DNA of 64,000 nucleotides from Epinephelus fuscoguttatus. Lineage: Eukaryota; Chordata; Actinopteri; Perciformes; Serranidae. A program made the position numbers and the translations under genes. The DNA is taken from contig NC_064758.1 in NCBI RefSeq assembly GCF_011397635.1, positions 14,156,013 to 14,220,012 on the forward strand. Direction: 5' to 3'. The stretch's first letter is position 1. Every line of letters begins with the position of its first letter. This document shows, piece after piece, positions 25,035 through 38,400 of the stretch. The notes under the pieces were generated by a model, which ran no database searches, was not told the DNA's origin, and was given only the letters and a program-made list of their open reading frames with translations.

Positions 25035-28000
25035 TGCCCCGCTCTGCAACAACTCACTGCTGCACTGTTACCATCACATTCACCTCACTCTGCACTGCCT
25101 AGGGAGCTGCTGGAAACATTATCGATGCAAGCGGCAACTTCTTCCAACAGAATACATGAATAGTGGAGCTTATAATCCATTTATGCATCTACTTGTGCTG
25201 GATATTTGGCAGATCAGCAACTTTTGTGTTGCAGGATAGTGAAACTGTCAGATTTCACATTTTAGTCCTGTATTCCACTGTGATGCATGTGCATATGTTG
25301 GAGTAGTTTATTTAAACAGCTGGTTTTGTTAGTTGAGATAAAAATTTCGGGGCAAACAGAGTCCTGATAACCCGTCTCACACCCGTGATGTTTCCTGTGT
25401 CCCACATATAAACAGTATCTGCCTTTGTTTTCACAGCATATATGCTGTCAGATAAATGCAATGCACCTGACAAGCTGCACTGCCGCACAAAACACAACAA
25501 ATAACACAGCTCAACTTCCACTCAGGAAAAATCTCCAACTTAGAGAAAAAAGAGCGTGGAGTGTGAAAGCATTTCTCTGCTTTGTTCATTTAAGAGTTGC
25601 ATTTTTTTCCAGTACTGTACCTCATTGGTGTTAGCTGCCTAGTGTGTGTGCTGGACGGCAGCCAGCAGCTGTGTGTGAATCCTTGCCATCCCAGGGTCAG
25701 GCTGAGCCGCTCTGCTATCCATTGCTGCCTTGTGTTCCTCCCGGCTTCTCTTCCCCCTCTTCTCCTCCCTCAGTTTCTTTTTCCGTTTTGAAACTCAGCT
25801 CAGACTTTTTCAAATCTGTGCTCCTCTGCCCGGTTCTTCTCCTTCTTCTCATCCACCGCCTCCTCCAGAAAACAAAAACAGGTTGAAAAACAGCCACCAC
25901 TTGCTGCTCTCAGAGCTACTTACAATGCAGATCCCCTCTCTAAGCTCCTCTGCTCTCCCTTCCCTCTCGCTCCTTTTCCCTCCCTCCCTCTCTCTCTCTC
26001 TCTGTGCTACTGTTGGGGAAGTGCTCTCTCATTTTCTCTCATTCTCCTCCCCCTCTCTCGCCCTTCCCCTAACTCTAATAGTTATTTAGTGTCTCATTTC
26101 AGCACCTGCTCTGAGACAGAAAGAGACACAGAGAGGAGGGAGCAGACGCACTTGGGTAGAAAAAGGTTGCTCCTCGGTGGGAGTGTGTGTACAGTGTGCA
26201 CATGCACTTTATCAGCAGAAGCGTATGCATTGTGTGTGTTCATGTGCATGTGTGAGGTATGCATTCACAACAAGCACAGAGACAAACATGCAACAGTGCA
26301 CATTTGCATAGTCTTTGTGCATGTGTGTGCATCACTGTGTGTGCAGATCAATCCATAGAAATGCCTGTGGCTGTGTTTGTGTTTGTTTGCGTGTGTTTTA
26401 TGTGTGTGTGTGCCTTCATGCAGCTTTAACTAAATGTCAAACTGTGAGTTGGTGATAGAAAAAAGCTGCCACAGCATGCTTGAGCTCCCTCATCTCTCTC
26501 AGTGCTGCCTGCTTGCTGCTGTATCAACTATGTTCACTAATCAAACATGAAAAGAATGGCGGCAGTGGTGGTGCTGGTGGGGGTAGGTTATCTCGGAACA
26601 CTGGTGGACGTCTAATTGTCCCCATTTTTGTTAGAGGAAAATAGGTCACTAAAGGTTTGAGAGCTGCCTGTGATGCTCTTTTTGTATCAATATTTTCACA
26701 GAAAATGTTTTAAGTGGCAAAACTGATTTCAGTATTGGCAATTTAAAATATTTTTGGTTGGATAAAATGAACAATAAAGTTATGAATAAAAAACATGGGG
26801 CACATTTGCTTAACACAGCTATTTCAATCTCTAATATACATTTCCCTCCTTTGTTTCCGCAGTAAATTTAAAGCTGCTCTAATGATTATCTTGTAGCAAC
26901 AGTGTATGAAATCACTGTGTAACATGAAAGGTGTCGCTTCCAGTGATGGGCCCCAAACTATGAGATGATCCTGACTATCACCCATTTTAGCTTCTTTTAG
27001 CTTCCTGTCTTGGCTTTTTTGGCCTGCAAATTGCTTCCTTTAGCTTATTCAGCAGTTTTCTGCAGAAATGCTCTGAATAGTTTTCTGCATGAGAACCAGA
27101 CAAATCTGTCAGCTCATGTTTTAATAGCTCTGGCACATACATCTGGTCCTCCTTCACTTTGGACAGACAGCCAGCAGCCTGAGACCTGCTGGGCCGATCA
27201 CACATGTTTATTTAATATAGGGTGGGTTTGAGACGAAGACCATAGAGAGGGGTGGCGTTACGGCATTTTCAAAAAACAACTGAGATAGCTGCAGCTGACG
27301 TGGAACTTTCTGTTGAAGCTGATATCGTGTAAGTTTTGAAGAAAAAAAATTAAAGCTTTTCTTTGGAAGAAAAATGTGTTTACTGTATTTATGTCAGGAT
27401 TTAACAAAAGTTGAACACACCAACTCACAATAAACCAGCTCATCTCTTTTCACTGTAGCCTGTTTACATTTTTTTGTTGCTCAGATGTTATCTGTTTCCC
27501 TTGCACCACATCCTGCCCTAATGTGCTTTGATTGGTCGTCTGCACAGGACAGACTTGGTCACTGGCTGCTCAGCATTGATAAAATGCCCCTTAGACTAAA
27601 AAATGAGGTTCCAAACTATTTTGCATTTGTAATTTGGTCTGGTAATGTCAGGCATTCTAAATAGGTGATGACTTACTGAGACCTTTACCCACTTTATAAG
27701 ATGATTATATGTCAGTAATGTGTATTTTCGCTTGGTTAAAGAAAAAAAAAAAATGTAGAACCACAACCTTAATGTAAGATATAAGATTTGTGGCCTCACC
27801 ATCAACTGGAAATAATCTTTCTTTTGCAGAACTTCAAACAAATTTCATGCATATTCTTTAATTTAACTACACATAGACAGTCTGGGATCTCTGGTACAAC
27901 TAAGAAAAAGATCATCTCTGGGTTCAGTGAGGTTTAAGAGGTTATTAATAGAGTTAAAATATTCATATTGGTAAACTGAGGTTGTTTTTTTGTTTTGTTG

Positions 28001-29789
28001 CTAATTTTCAATATAAAATCTGCACAGGGAAAGAAAATTGATTATCAGCATTTATAGGAATTGTATTTGTTGAAATGATCACATAAGGTTCTGCAGGATT
28101 TACTGACTTAAAAGAAACAGTTGCATCAGTTTGACTCTTGCATGTGATTTTGCATATCTTCTGTATATTGTGATGTTCAGTATATCAATATTGTAAACAT
28201 GTTCTTATTCATTTATGATTACAGACAGATCAATCAGCTCTACAGTACATCTGCATCATACTCAAGACCTCAGAAATGAAACAGCATCTTCAGAAATGCA
28301 AATAAAAATGCAAAAATAAATTGGTTTTAAATATATTTTGGGGTATTCTACTTGCAGTGTTGCAGTGTGTCGATTACTGTATTGTTACCTTGTGGCTGAT
28401 TTGGAGCTTCGGTTGTTCAGCCCATGCAGACGAGCGTCTCCTTCCTCGCTCCAGCAGCCAGTGAATGAGCCAGCCGGTGTCCACAGTGCATACCTGTGCT
28501 CACTGACATGTACTAACTCACTCTTCCTGCAGGCCATGGCAGAGGAACGCACAGCAATCATAACAATCAGAAGATGAATGTGGCTGAGAGAGAGGGAAGG
28601 GAGGGAAAGGGAGAGTGGATATTAAGAAAACATGGATGACAAAAGTGAAATAAGAGAGACAGGCAGAGGAGTGCAGGAAGGGGTAAGAAGAGGGTGAGGA
28701 AGAGGAGATAAAATAAAGGTGAGGAGTTGCCCAAGGCCACAGCCACTGGTGGAGTTTGTGAGGGGAGGAGGGAGAGGAAGAGAGAAATCATTAAGGAACA
28801 CCTGTCTGTTTCTGACTCCTAATAAATCAGCGTCTTCTTTACAGTAACTGTCTGCAGGTCTCGCTGTTTGGGGAGAAGAAGAAGAAAGTGGAGAGGATAG
28901 ATGGAAATGCGTGATAACAAAAAGTACATCCCTACAGCACAGTGAGGACAGGATCTCCCAGCGGACACATCAGCATTTCAGAATCCCACGCTGAGGAGAC
29001 AAATCCATTCATCAAACTACATTTATTTTGGTCTAAAAGGTCTTAAATGCAAAACATCTCACACACAAAATATGTCCTACATTGAGGTACTAGTTCACTC
29101 CTGTTTACAGTATCTTACAGTAGCAATGCTCACATCAGTCCTTCACATGAAACTCTGCAGAGCGTTCAGGTAGAAAAGTCGGACATGCTCAGCATCCAGG
29201 GACAGTAAACATGTACAGTATATGTGTATGTACACTGCATACATTGCAGATGAGGATGTAAATGTTTGCAGATGTTCTTCAGCACAGTGAAGACAACAGA
29301 TAATCTATGTGATAATAACAGCGCATAGTCAAAGCCTTTTATAAATTAACAGGACAAAGGTTCTTTGACATCTTACAGTATCAGCTAGTGTGAAAAGGTA
29401 GGTGCACTTTGACCATTATCATGAAGAAAATAACCAAAATGTAAACTTACAAGGGCACTCCACTGACTTTACACATTAAGATCAATTTACTTATGATGAG
29501 AGCAGCTGTGTCTCCTAGAAAGTATGTTTTTATTTTAATTATTCCACTTTTAATTGACCTATGACTGAGATCAGGGTCTTTTCTGAACCTTATCCAAAGT
29601 GCTCTTGTTGCCTAAACCTGACAGACAGGACACTGGGCATAAACCCAGCATTCTGGTGTCACAGTCCTGCACTTTGAATGACCGCCATCCACCCCGACCA
29701 CCTCTCTGCGAGTCCTGCGTGGTCCATAAATGTAGTTTCATTACCTCAAAAACAAAAAACCCCCATCTCTGAACATCTTATTATATAAT

Positions 29790-30600
29790 TACGAAAACTC
29801 TGTCAGTGGGTGTGTCTCTGTTCCATGTTTTTCTCCTCACTGACTTGGTCAATCCATGTGAAATTTGGCACAGTGGTAGAGGGACATGGGAGGATGCGAA
29901 TGAAGCATTATTACATCAATTGGCTAAAGGGGCGCTATAGCAACCGACTGAAATTGCAAACTTTGAATGGGCATATCTCATGCCCCGTATGTCGTGGAGA
30001 CATGAAACTTTGCACAGAGATGCCTCTCCTCATGAGGAACAAATTTGCCTCAAGAACCCATAACTTCCGGTTATACAGATTTTCCGCCATTTTGAATTTT
30101 CTGAAAAACACTTCAAATCGATCTCTTCCTAGGAAGTTTGACCGATCTGCATGAAACTCTGTGAACATAATCTAGGGACCAATATCTAAAGTTCCCTTTT
30201 GGCAAAAGTTGGAAAACTTACTAAAACTGAGCTTCTATATAAGGCAATGAATATTGCGGAGGGCGTGGCTCATCACATAAAGGTGTATAACATCTCAAGG
30301 GTTTCACCGATCACCACGTAACTTTGTAGGCATATGACCACACATAATCTGAGGGGACCCCTCCATTATTGGCCCCATCAAAATGGGGGCGCTAGAGAGC
30401 AAATTTCTTATCTAGGCCTAACCGCTGTATCAAATTTTACTAAACTTGGTAGATATGTAGAACAGGACGCCTCAAGGTGACTGGAGAAATTTAACTCTAA
30501 TTGGCAACTGGGTGGCGCTATAACAACAGAAAAATGCTTAAAAATGGCTAAAATGCGACCGATCACTGTGGCTCCCCCTGTGGCCGAATGTTTTTTGTTT
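29790..30600 (+). repeat. Long dispersed fish repeat (ggggcgctatag family)
   Basis: The segment contains ggggcgctatagcaaccg, acatgaaactttgcacagag, gaccgatctgcatgaaactc, gggggcgctagagagcaaat and gggtggcgctataacaac. These phrases are typical of a common teleost repeat. Part of its head (gtcagtgtgt...tttttctactcactgac) recurs at about 30675-30745. The frames inside are not genes. Confidence 0.6.
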
Positions 30601-32864
30601 TTGTTTTTTTTTCCCCCTAATTTTTGGTATGACTAAGTCATGGTATGGTATGCTGTACATAATCATGGAAACTGTCAGTGTGTCATTCTGTCTGTCCCAC
30701 ATTTTTCTACTCACTGACATTGTCAATCTATGTGAAACTGCACATAGGCATTGAGGATTGGCATAGGTAGAAGGTGACAAAGCTACCAGTGGGTATGGAC
30801 TAGTATTCCAGACAATCATTATGATGTCACCACAACATAATTATGAACATTTTTTAGTAATAACTCAATTACTAGCAGACAGAGTGTGATGGGGAGTACT
30901 TGGGCTATTCTTATGCACTGTTTGTACATATACATAAGAAAAGTAATACTACACAATTTGTGTATAACTCACATAATCAAGAAGGTTGTGGTCATGTGAC
31001 CACTGCGCTGAAAGAAATAAAGAAGGAATAAAGAAGGAAGCAGTCCACGTCACAAGGCAGTTGGGGTGGTGGTTGAAGACTACGGATGGAGTTCAAAATA
31101 CATACTGAACAAATTTACCAAGCAGGGAGAGTCTAATTAAGTTGTGAAGAGGGAGGGGTTGCAAATATTTGTTTTAATAATATCTGTAATGTTATATAAT
31201 ATCAACATTAAAACACAAAGAGTGTTACACTGGTGTCCTGGACAATGTGAGCATACGGTAAAGGCTTTTGTTATGGCCATCAGTTTGAGTCATTTCAACT
31301 TGGCGGATGACTCTAAGTATAAGCCATAGTTGACAAATTTAGCCAAAAGTGGCCCGGAGTGAATTCATTTAAGCGGCAGATTAGGTTATCAGTCAAAAAA
31401 AAAAAAAAAAGGTCAGTAACTGGATGTTTCTTATCGAGATGTGCCTTGGGTGTTGACAACCCTCAGTTCCTGATATTTTTTGAGAGTTTCAAAGCAGAAA
31501 ATTATCCACAGTTTTACTTACTCCAAAATAACTCCTCCATTTTCACAACTCTACAAAAGACATTGTATAATAGGAAATGTAAGAGCAATCGTTTTCAAAG
31601 TTTGACCTGCACCAGGACTTAGCCAGGGGAATAAATCACTGGAATGCCCCTTTAAAGAGTAACCTAACAGTTGGCTGAATAGAGGTGTTTCATTGCTCTC
31701 CATGGTTGAAAGTTTCACCTCTGGCCACACCCAGCTTCAGTTTGGGTGCACGTGTCAGGTCTGTGTGAAATTCTAACTGGACCCAACAGAACCTGAAAAC
31801 AGTCTGACAATGTTAACAGTTCATGCTGCAACTTTAGCTAGCCACTTGAACTACTACAACTACATGGATGTGGCTTCATTATGGAAGATATTGTGCCTAT
31901 TAATTTGAGAGTGTTTCCCCAAACAAGCAGGGCCTGATACATTTCACTATTCATTTATATGTGTAATTATGCAGTAATTTTACATTTCTGCCGAGATAAA
32001 AAAAGAGAGACTGATGCAGGCTTACAATATATAACCATAATCACATTTTTCGATGTGTTTTTGTTCTGCTTCTTTAGGGTCCACTCAGGCTCGAGACCAG
32101 TTGCTATATGGTCAGAACCCGGTTTGGATAGGAAAGTTGTGGATCCTTTTCAGATTTGGAACATATGAAGATGTCATTTGTATAGGCCTAGTATGAATAA
32201 AAGTAAAAGACTTTCAGTGTGTCAGCCTGAAAATGATGACTTACTGTGTTCTCCAAATGAAAAGATGGGTGAACTAAGTTTGGGTTGAGTTCAGCTTCAA
32301 TTACACACCTGCTAACCATAATGTATGCACAGCGGTATGCACATTAGTAAAATAAAAACAGAATCCCAGTGCAGAAACCGTAATCCACTCAGAAAGAGTT
32401 CACTGATGTTCTTCCAGATGTGAAGGAGCGTCTTTTATTCCTCCAACATCCCCTAAAACCACCCATTTTCCACACTGGAGTCCTAACTCATGATTCCAAA
32501 GGACGCGTCACTTCCTTCAGGGGAGGCAGTGCAGTTGGGTTTGGACACATATGGAATGGGGAAGGAGCAGAGAGACAGAAGAGAGAATTAGTTCTGTCAG
32601 ACCGACTACAGTGAGAGGTATGGGGAGGGAAAAAAAGCAGACAGACAATCTCTGTTGCAACATGCTACTGAATTACATCTGGCTGCTACTATCTTATATT
32701 AAATGACACCGGCTATAAAAGATAATGTTTCAATTACTGAGAATCTTAAAACATTTTGGTAAATATGCTGATTTGTGTTCTGTCCAAGAATGAGACTAGA
32801 GATTAGATTAATGTCAAGGTCATGTCTGTGTGTTAAGTATGAAGCTACGGTCTGGACGTGGTTA

Positions 32865-32965
32865 GACTAGCATAGCATAAAGCCTGGAAAAAAGGTGAAA
32901 CAGCTAGCCTGGTTGAGACCAAAGTTCAAAAACACACCGAGCAGAACCTCTGAAGCTTGTTGGAC
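32865..32965 (-). repeat. Copy of the CTTTATGCTAAGCTA repeat, minus strand
   Basis: The segment contains agcataaagcctgg, then gaaacagctagcctgg, then a gagcagaacctctgaagctt part. This is the reverse complement order of the copy near the left edge. Boundaries are approximate. Confidence 0.5.
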
Positions 32966-33125
32966 AGATGAAAAGAACTGGTCTCTGTCTGAATCAAACT
33001 GTACCATGATTTGCTTTTGTTTCTGGCATGAAAACATTTTGGGATGGTCTGGACTTTCGGACTGATTACAGGAAGTTTGGATAAGCTATCTTCAAGTGAT
33101 AAGAGTAGTGTAGCACCTCAGTGCG

Positions 33126-33143
33126 CAGTGTGTGTGTGTGTAT
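33126..33143 (+). repeat. Short (GT)n microsatellite
   Basis: About seven GT units followed by a tatatgtg run, in non-coding DNA. Confidence 0.8.
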
Positions 33144-35282
33144 ATGTGTAGTTTACTGACGGAGAGAGTGACAGTGGCTGCGTTCAAAGCAGACAGGTGT
33201 TGGTGGTTGGAGCAGAGGAGAAATTAGCAGTAAAGTTGTCATGTGGTAGTAAATGTACAGTATAGGATTCAGTTTGTCCATAAACAACGCAACATTAAAT
33301 GAGCTGCAGTAGCACATGGGGAGAGGAGGAGATACTTTATGAAGAGTCAGGTAGAAAACCTCACAAAACTCAGACGACAGGATGTAAGTATGTCATGTAA
33401 CATTTTTAGCGCACTTGTATGATGGCAACATGAAACTAAAATTAGTCCGATCAAATGTATACAGCGTATACAGCTGGAATTTCAGGTGTGAAGAGGCCCT
33501 TAACTGTATCACCTCTAACATAAGCTAAAATGTAAACATGATGATTTGTGGTTTTAGAGGAGTTTTGTGTTTATAACCGTTTCTTGATGAACATTTGGTT
33601 ACAGTGAGTGTGTACAGCCTCCCAAATAGTCTTATCTACAGCTAGGTTTGGTAGCATTGTACCTTTACAGAAACTAAAATTATGACCTGTGCATAAAGAT
33701 TGAATTTGGCCATCAGTGATGTAACAAGAGATGCAGCTCAGAAAGTATTAAGGAGATATAGCCAGACTAGCTGCCTCTAGTCTTTATGCTAAGCTAGCTG
33801 GTGATGTCCTATTTCTAACTCCATAGTTGACACAGACAGATGTGAGACAACTTACACTGGTGAGGCCATAGTTGTAGTTGTAGTTAATTACCTTGAGTTT
33901 TGTGCCTCCTTGTAGTCTATGTCGAGCATAGGGCTGGGCTGCTTCTTTTTTTTTTTTTTACAAAATTATGCTTTCAAAATAACTGATTTCCAAGCAAAAC
34001 TGTAACAAAACACTGTAAGAGTTGTGTGTAATAAAATATAAAGCGGAACACAGGTAACAGCATTTTTAATTTAATAAGTTAACCTATTACATTTATTTTG
34101 CAGTATTGAAATAATGCTCCTTTAAATACTGGGATATGGATTCCCATAAAACTACTGTTTTTGTCTGGTGTCTGGTGAGTTTGGCGATAGTAATTCTGGG
34201 GCTGTTTCAGGTTAAAACAAAAATGATTTTACTATTTTACTATTTTGTTCTCATTCATTAATTAGACATAAAAACATGGGAAAATATGGTCCAGGTTGAA
34301 AAATACCAAAGCACTGAATGTGTTATGTCCATTTTAATTTGATCAATTCTGCTATGATGACTGAAATAATGTCATCCTTCTCCAGAATGCCATTTACTTA
34401 CGTGTTGTGTACTCACCTGTCCTCATCCAGCAACATGCACTACATGAAACACATCACAACAGCATGGGTCAGAGCACAGGGACACACACACACAGACGAG
34501 GCTGAAAATACACTCTATGGGACTGTCTCCACTGTCTCCACAAACAATGTGAATGTACAGGCTGTGTTTGATATGCAGATCTATTTGTACTGCTCTGCTG
34601 CTTCCTGTTTACTTCCTGCTTGAAGGCAAGCTTTTTCATTAATTGATCTAATTTCTGTCAAACTTTTCCATTAAACATGGACAACAGTGTTAATAGAGGA
34701 AATGATGAACCATGCCAACAACCCATAAGGTCTATTGAGGTAATGAAATTCATCTGACACTGACATATTTGGCTCAGATCCCACTCAGATTACTTTTAAT
34801 GATGATGTTGCGTGCACTGTAGCGAGTTTATAACAGCTAGTCGAGCCGCAGGTGCTTTGCAAACGCTCTGTGGAGGTGTGTGTGCATGGGTGGGTGAGCT
34901 TTTAAAAGCCTTTAAAATCTGGAATTTATTTATGAGAATCAACAGTGACAGGTTTAACACCGTAGGTAACCTGTGGACTCTGCTTGTCCAGTGTTGCATT
35001 GATCACCTGGATGGAAACAAAGTTTTCTTTACAAATTCAACATAACACAGGATGAGTTCAAATGCTCATTTGGGGGTGAAGTGTTCCTTTAAATGCTATC
35101 ATTGTCTTGGAGTAATTTTAATCAAAAACAGCCTCATATTTGTCTGGTATTAAAACATCGAAGGACCCCTGATCTAGAACCCTAAGAGTCCTGCTCTTGC
35201 CCTAAATATTCAATTCGGTAACTACAGTGTGAGTGTTTGATGAATGTGTCTTGCACTGCATCGTGTGTGTGTGTCCCATGTT

Positions 35283-35474
35283 CTACTGACCTGGGCTGGA
35301 GTTGCCTGGACTGGCAGGGGCGGCCCCTCGGCCTCGACTCACCAACAGAGCCTCCTGGTTTTCAGCCAGAGCCTGCTTGGCCAGGTAGCGCTCCCTCTTA
35401 ATCTTCAGCTCCAGGGATTCAGGGACGTCGGGCACGATCCAGTCAATGGCTCGCAGGACAAAGAACACCACATG
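35283..35474 (-). CDS. ano7: ano7 last coding exon (C-terminus)
   Basis: The exon begins after acceptor CCTCCTCCAG. It encodes [40 protein letters not shown] and a Gly/Ser/Pro tail ending PGQ and TAG at 35283-35285. A donor-like CAG|GTCAGT overlaps the stop, so an isoform may splice to a further 3' exon. Confidence 0.85.
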   Translation of the reverse strand, partial: HVVFFVLRAIDWIVPDVPESLELKIKRERYLAKQALAENQEALLVSRGRGAAPASPGNSSPGQ

Positions 35475-38400
35475 CTGGAGGAGGGAAGACATGTGTACAG
35501 CAAGGCCTTTTAGTTTCTCATCAGATTGAAGAACACAGCCTCTCCTGTCCCAGGATCTGAAGTTTGAACTCAGAGTACTCAAGCAGTTAGAAACCATCTG
35601 TAAAGATGTGGACGGCAACATCTTGTGTTCGAGCTCTGGGGTGACCTTGACCTTGAAAATACTAGTTTGACAAAGGAATCCTCAGTTAGACCATTTAGAA
35701 ATTTTCCCCTGAAATGTCTCCATGACAACCGAGCAAGGTCCATCCACTGATGAAAAGTCACAAGATGTGGCTAAAAACTCTGATTTATGATCCTCAAGTA
35801 AAGATTTCTTTATCAAACACGCCTGGTTCAATACTGGTTTATTAAATAATTTCCTCTCTCTACTCCACTGCAGAATCCCTGCCATAAAGCTCCACTGTTG
35901 TCCAAAAACTATTACGAACACATCAATAAGCTACAACGTTATATTGGGTGACCATTTTTCTTCATTACTTTAAGAACCACCGCTGCGACTTATTTTGAGC
36001 TCCACATCCATCATCCTGCAGCCAAAAACACTCACTAGACCACCAAATGTGTATTAATACGTGGCTGAAATACTCCCTAACAAATCCACTATTACCTCCT
36101 GTTTAAGTACTGTTGCATAAAAACGACAGTGCCCAGCTGTTTTAGTAAATTATCGAGCCTTTAAAATGATTTCAACTATATATGTGACCAAGCTCTACGT
36201 GCTTGGTAGGAAGGAATGAGCTGAGTGCTACAGACTGAACGGGGAGATTGAAAAAGCACCGTTTGTTTTGTCTTTTTATGGTATTTGTTGACAGTAATGA
36301 AAACTCAACATATACTTTGACTCTAGTTGTGTGGAAGTTTTAGTGATTTATGAGCTGAGGTTTACTTTGCGAATGCCAGAAATATAAATGTAAACAACTA
36401 TAATGAAGAGCAGGAGAAGGAATTGCTGAACAAACAGAAGATGCACACTGCCTCTCAGAAGTCTGGAACAGTGCTAAATATATAGAGGGAAACAGGGATG
36501 AAATGGATGCAAATGAATAAATACAAACTTTATAAGAGAGGTGGGGCCTGAGGTAGATGCTGAGCAAAGTAATGGGATGGTGAAAAAACAGCAAAGACAG
36601 AAAAAGTGACTAAGTGTCAAAGAAAGGAGACTTGGTAAAATGACATACTAGCTATAAAATTACATGAATTACTGATAAGAGCGAGCATTGCATAAGATGG
36701 AAACACTAAAACACACACTAAGACAGAGTTAAATTGTCAGTCCTTCAAGCACCTGGGAACAGAGGCACAACTGGGGATAGAGATGCAGCTGAAAGATAAA
36801 AAATGAATAAAATCTGGCAGGCAGAAGAAAAGAAATGAGCAAACAGAAAGACAAAGCAGCTCCCTTCATACCTCGAAAGCAATGATAAAGCCAAGTCTGA
36901 CGGCGAGAAGCTCCCAGTAGAACAGTGTGTAGTTTCCATTGTTGTCTCTGTACGCTTTATATCTAAAATAAAATGAAATACAGAGTTACTGCAGAACATA
37001 CTGCAATGGCTGGTGTGCATGATATGCAGCAGCAGCAGCAGCAGCACGAGACCAAACTGAGCAATGTGTTAAACATCAGTAATGCCACCCTCTGTTGGTC
37101 AAGTCTGTGATCTGAATTCAGCAATATTAAAACTGAAACTTTTTAAGGATTTTGCAGAAACACTTAAACGTATTTAAAAGGAAAAACATGGAATTCAATA
37201 CAAAGAGTTAGATTACATTCATTAAGAAAATCTACAGACAGTATACCTGCACATGGGGTAATCGCTGTAGTTAAGTGGGGCGTAAGCCAGGGTGAAATTG
37301 ACGTATCCATTGAGATCATTACCGAACTTGTACTGGTAGAGCAGACGAGGTAAAAAATCTGATGTGAAGGCTATTAGGAAAGCCTGCAGATGGCAAAGAG
37401 AAGAACGGCAAAAGATAATGTGTTAGGAAAGAGATTTGCATGGCATCCAGTCCGGTGTGGGTGTCATTTTCAATATGGACTCACATTGGCGATGACAGAT
37501 AGGTGCGACAGGGCTTCCAGTATGTTGAACCAGACTCCGATGTTCTGGGCGCGCTCAGCCACCGGCCGGCGGTACTCGCACACAAACTTGTGGGCATCCA
37601 GACGGATTTCCACCCAGTTGTTGAGGAGGGCGAAGAGCGGAGCGAGGGGGAATGCTGCCACGAAGATGGTGATGAACCCAAACTGGAGCACTGCAGCACA
37701 GTGGGTCATTTTTTATTTGCACAGTGAGACAGCAATTTAAATGTCAGACATTATACTTTTTTTACATAATGTTCATCATACTGTATATAACATTTGAATC
37801 ACAGTGTACTTAAGGTACAGTTGCGGACACTTGCCCATCTCCAGGTACTCTTCGAACAGGCCTTCGCACTCCACCAGCTGGTAGTCTTCCTCCCAGCGCT
37901 GAGGCTCATGGGATGCCTTATCCCCCAGCACCTTGGCCAAAGTTCTTTTCTGGCGCCAGGCCTTCACTTTACTGTCAGAGTAGAGACACAGAGCTTGTGA
38001 ATATGGAATAAAAAATGACGATAATTAAGATAGTACTGGGAATAAAGAACTTAGATTCACCACGGGGAGGTCAGAGGTCATGCTCGTGCTTTAACATTGA
38101 CTTTCATTTTTGTTGACATAGTTCTGTCATTATTATAATATACTGCAGTCCTTTTTCACACCCTGAATATAACGTATATCTCACACTTTTCATATTACAT
38201 GGTTAACTGCCAGCTTCATTTCTGTGTTGATGACTTACCATGAGTTTGGGTTTTTAATTCCTTAAAAGCTGGATTCATTTGGAGCTGTTGTCAGAGTAAC
38301 CTCAAACCTGCAAAAGCAGTTGCAGATGGTTCTATTGTGGTTTTGCAACTAGCATCTTAGTAATTCATTCCCGCTCTGCTGTAACACACATCTGCCTCAA

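Larger units (their letters stand above)
8917..35282. other. 26-kb gene-poor interval between arhgef19 coding exon 1 and ano7 last exon
   Basis: I see no exon with protein similarity in this interval; reading frames in it are short and fall in repeats or low-complexity DNA. It should include the promoter and 5' non-coding exon(s) of arhgef19 and the 3' UTR of ano7. Neither can be placed firmly. Listed separately are MITEs (9251-9800, 13657-14126, 16323-16800), microsatellites, a palindrome (17472-17542) and dispersed repeats. Confidence 0.6.

Noticed and set aside
26160..26410. GT-rich stretch as a Z-DNA or satellite element
   Set aside because: The repeat is too irregular to support a specific call.
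29810..30154. 114-codon ORF with a cysteine pair (CPVCRGD)
   Set aside because: The zinc-finger-like look is accidental; the frame lies within the ggggcgctatag dispersed repeat.
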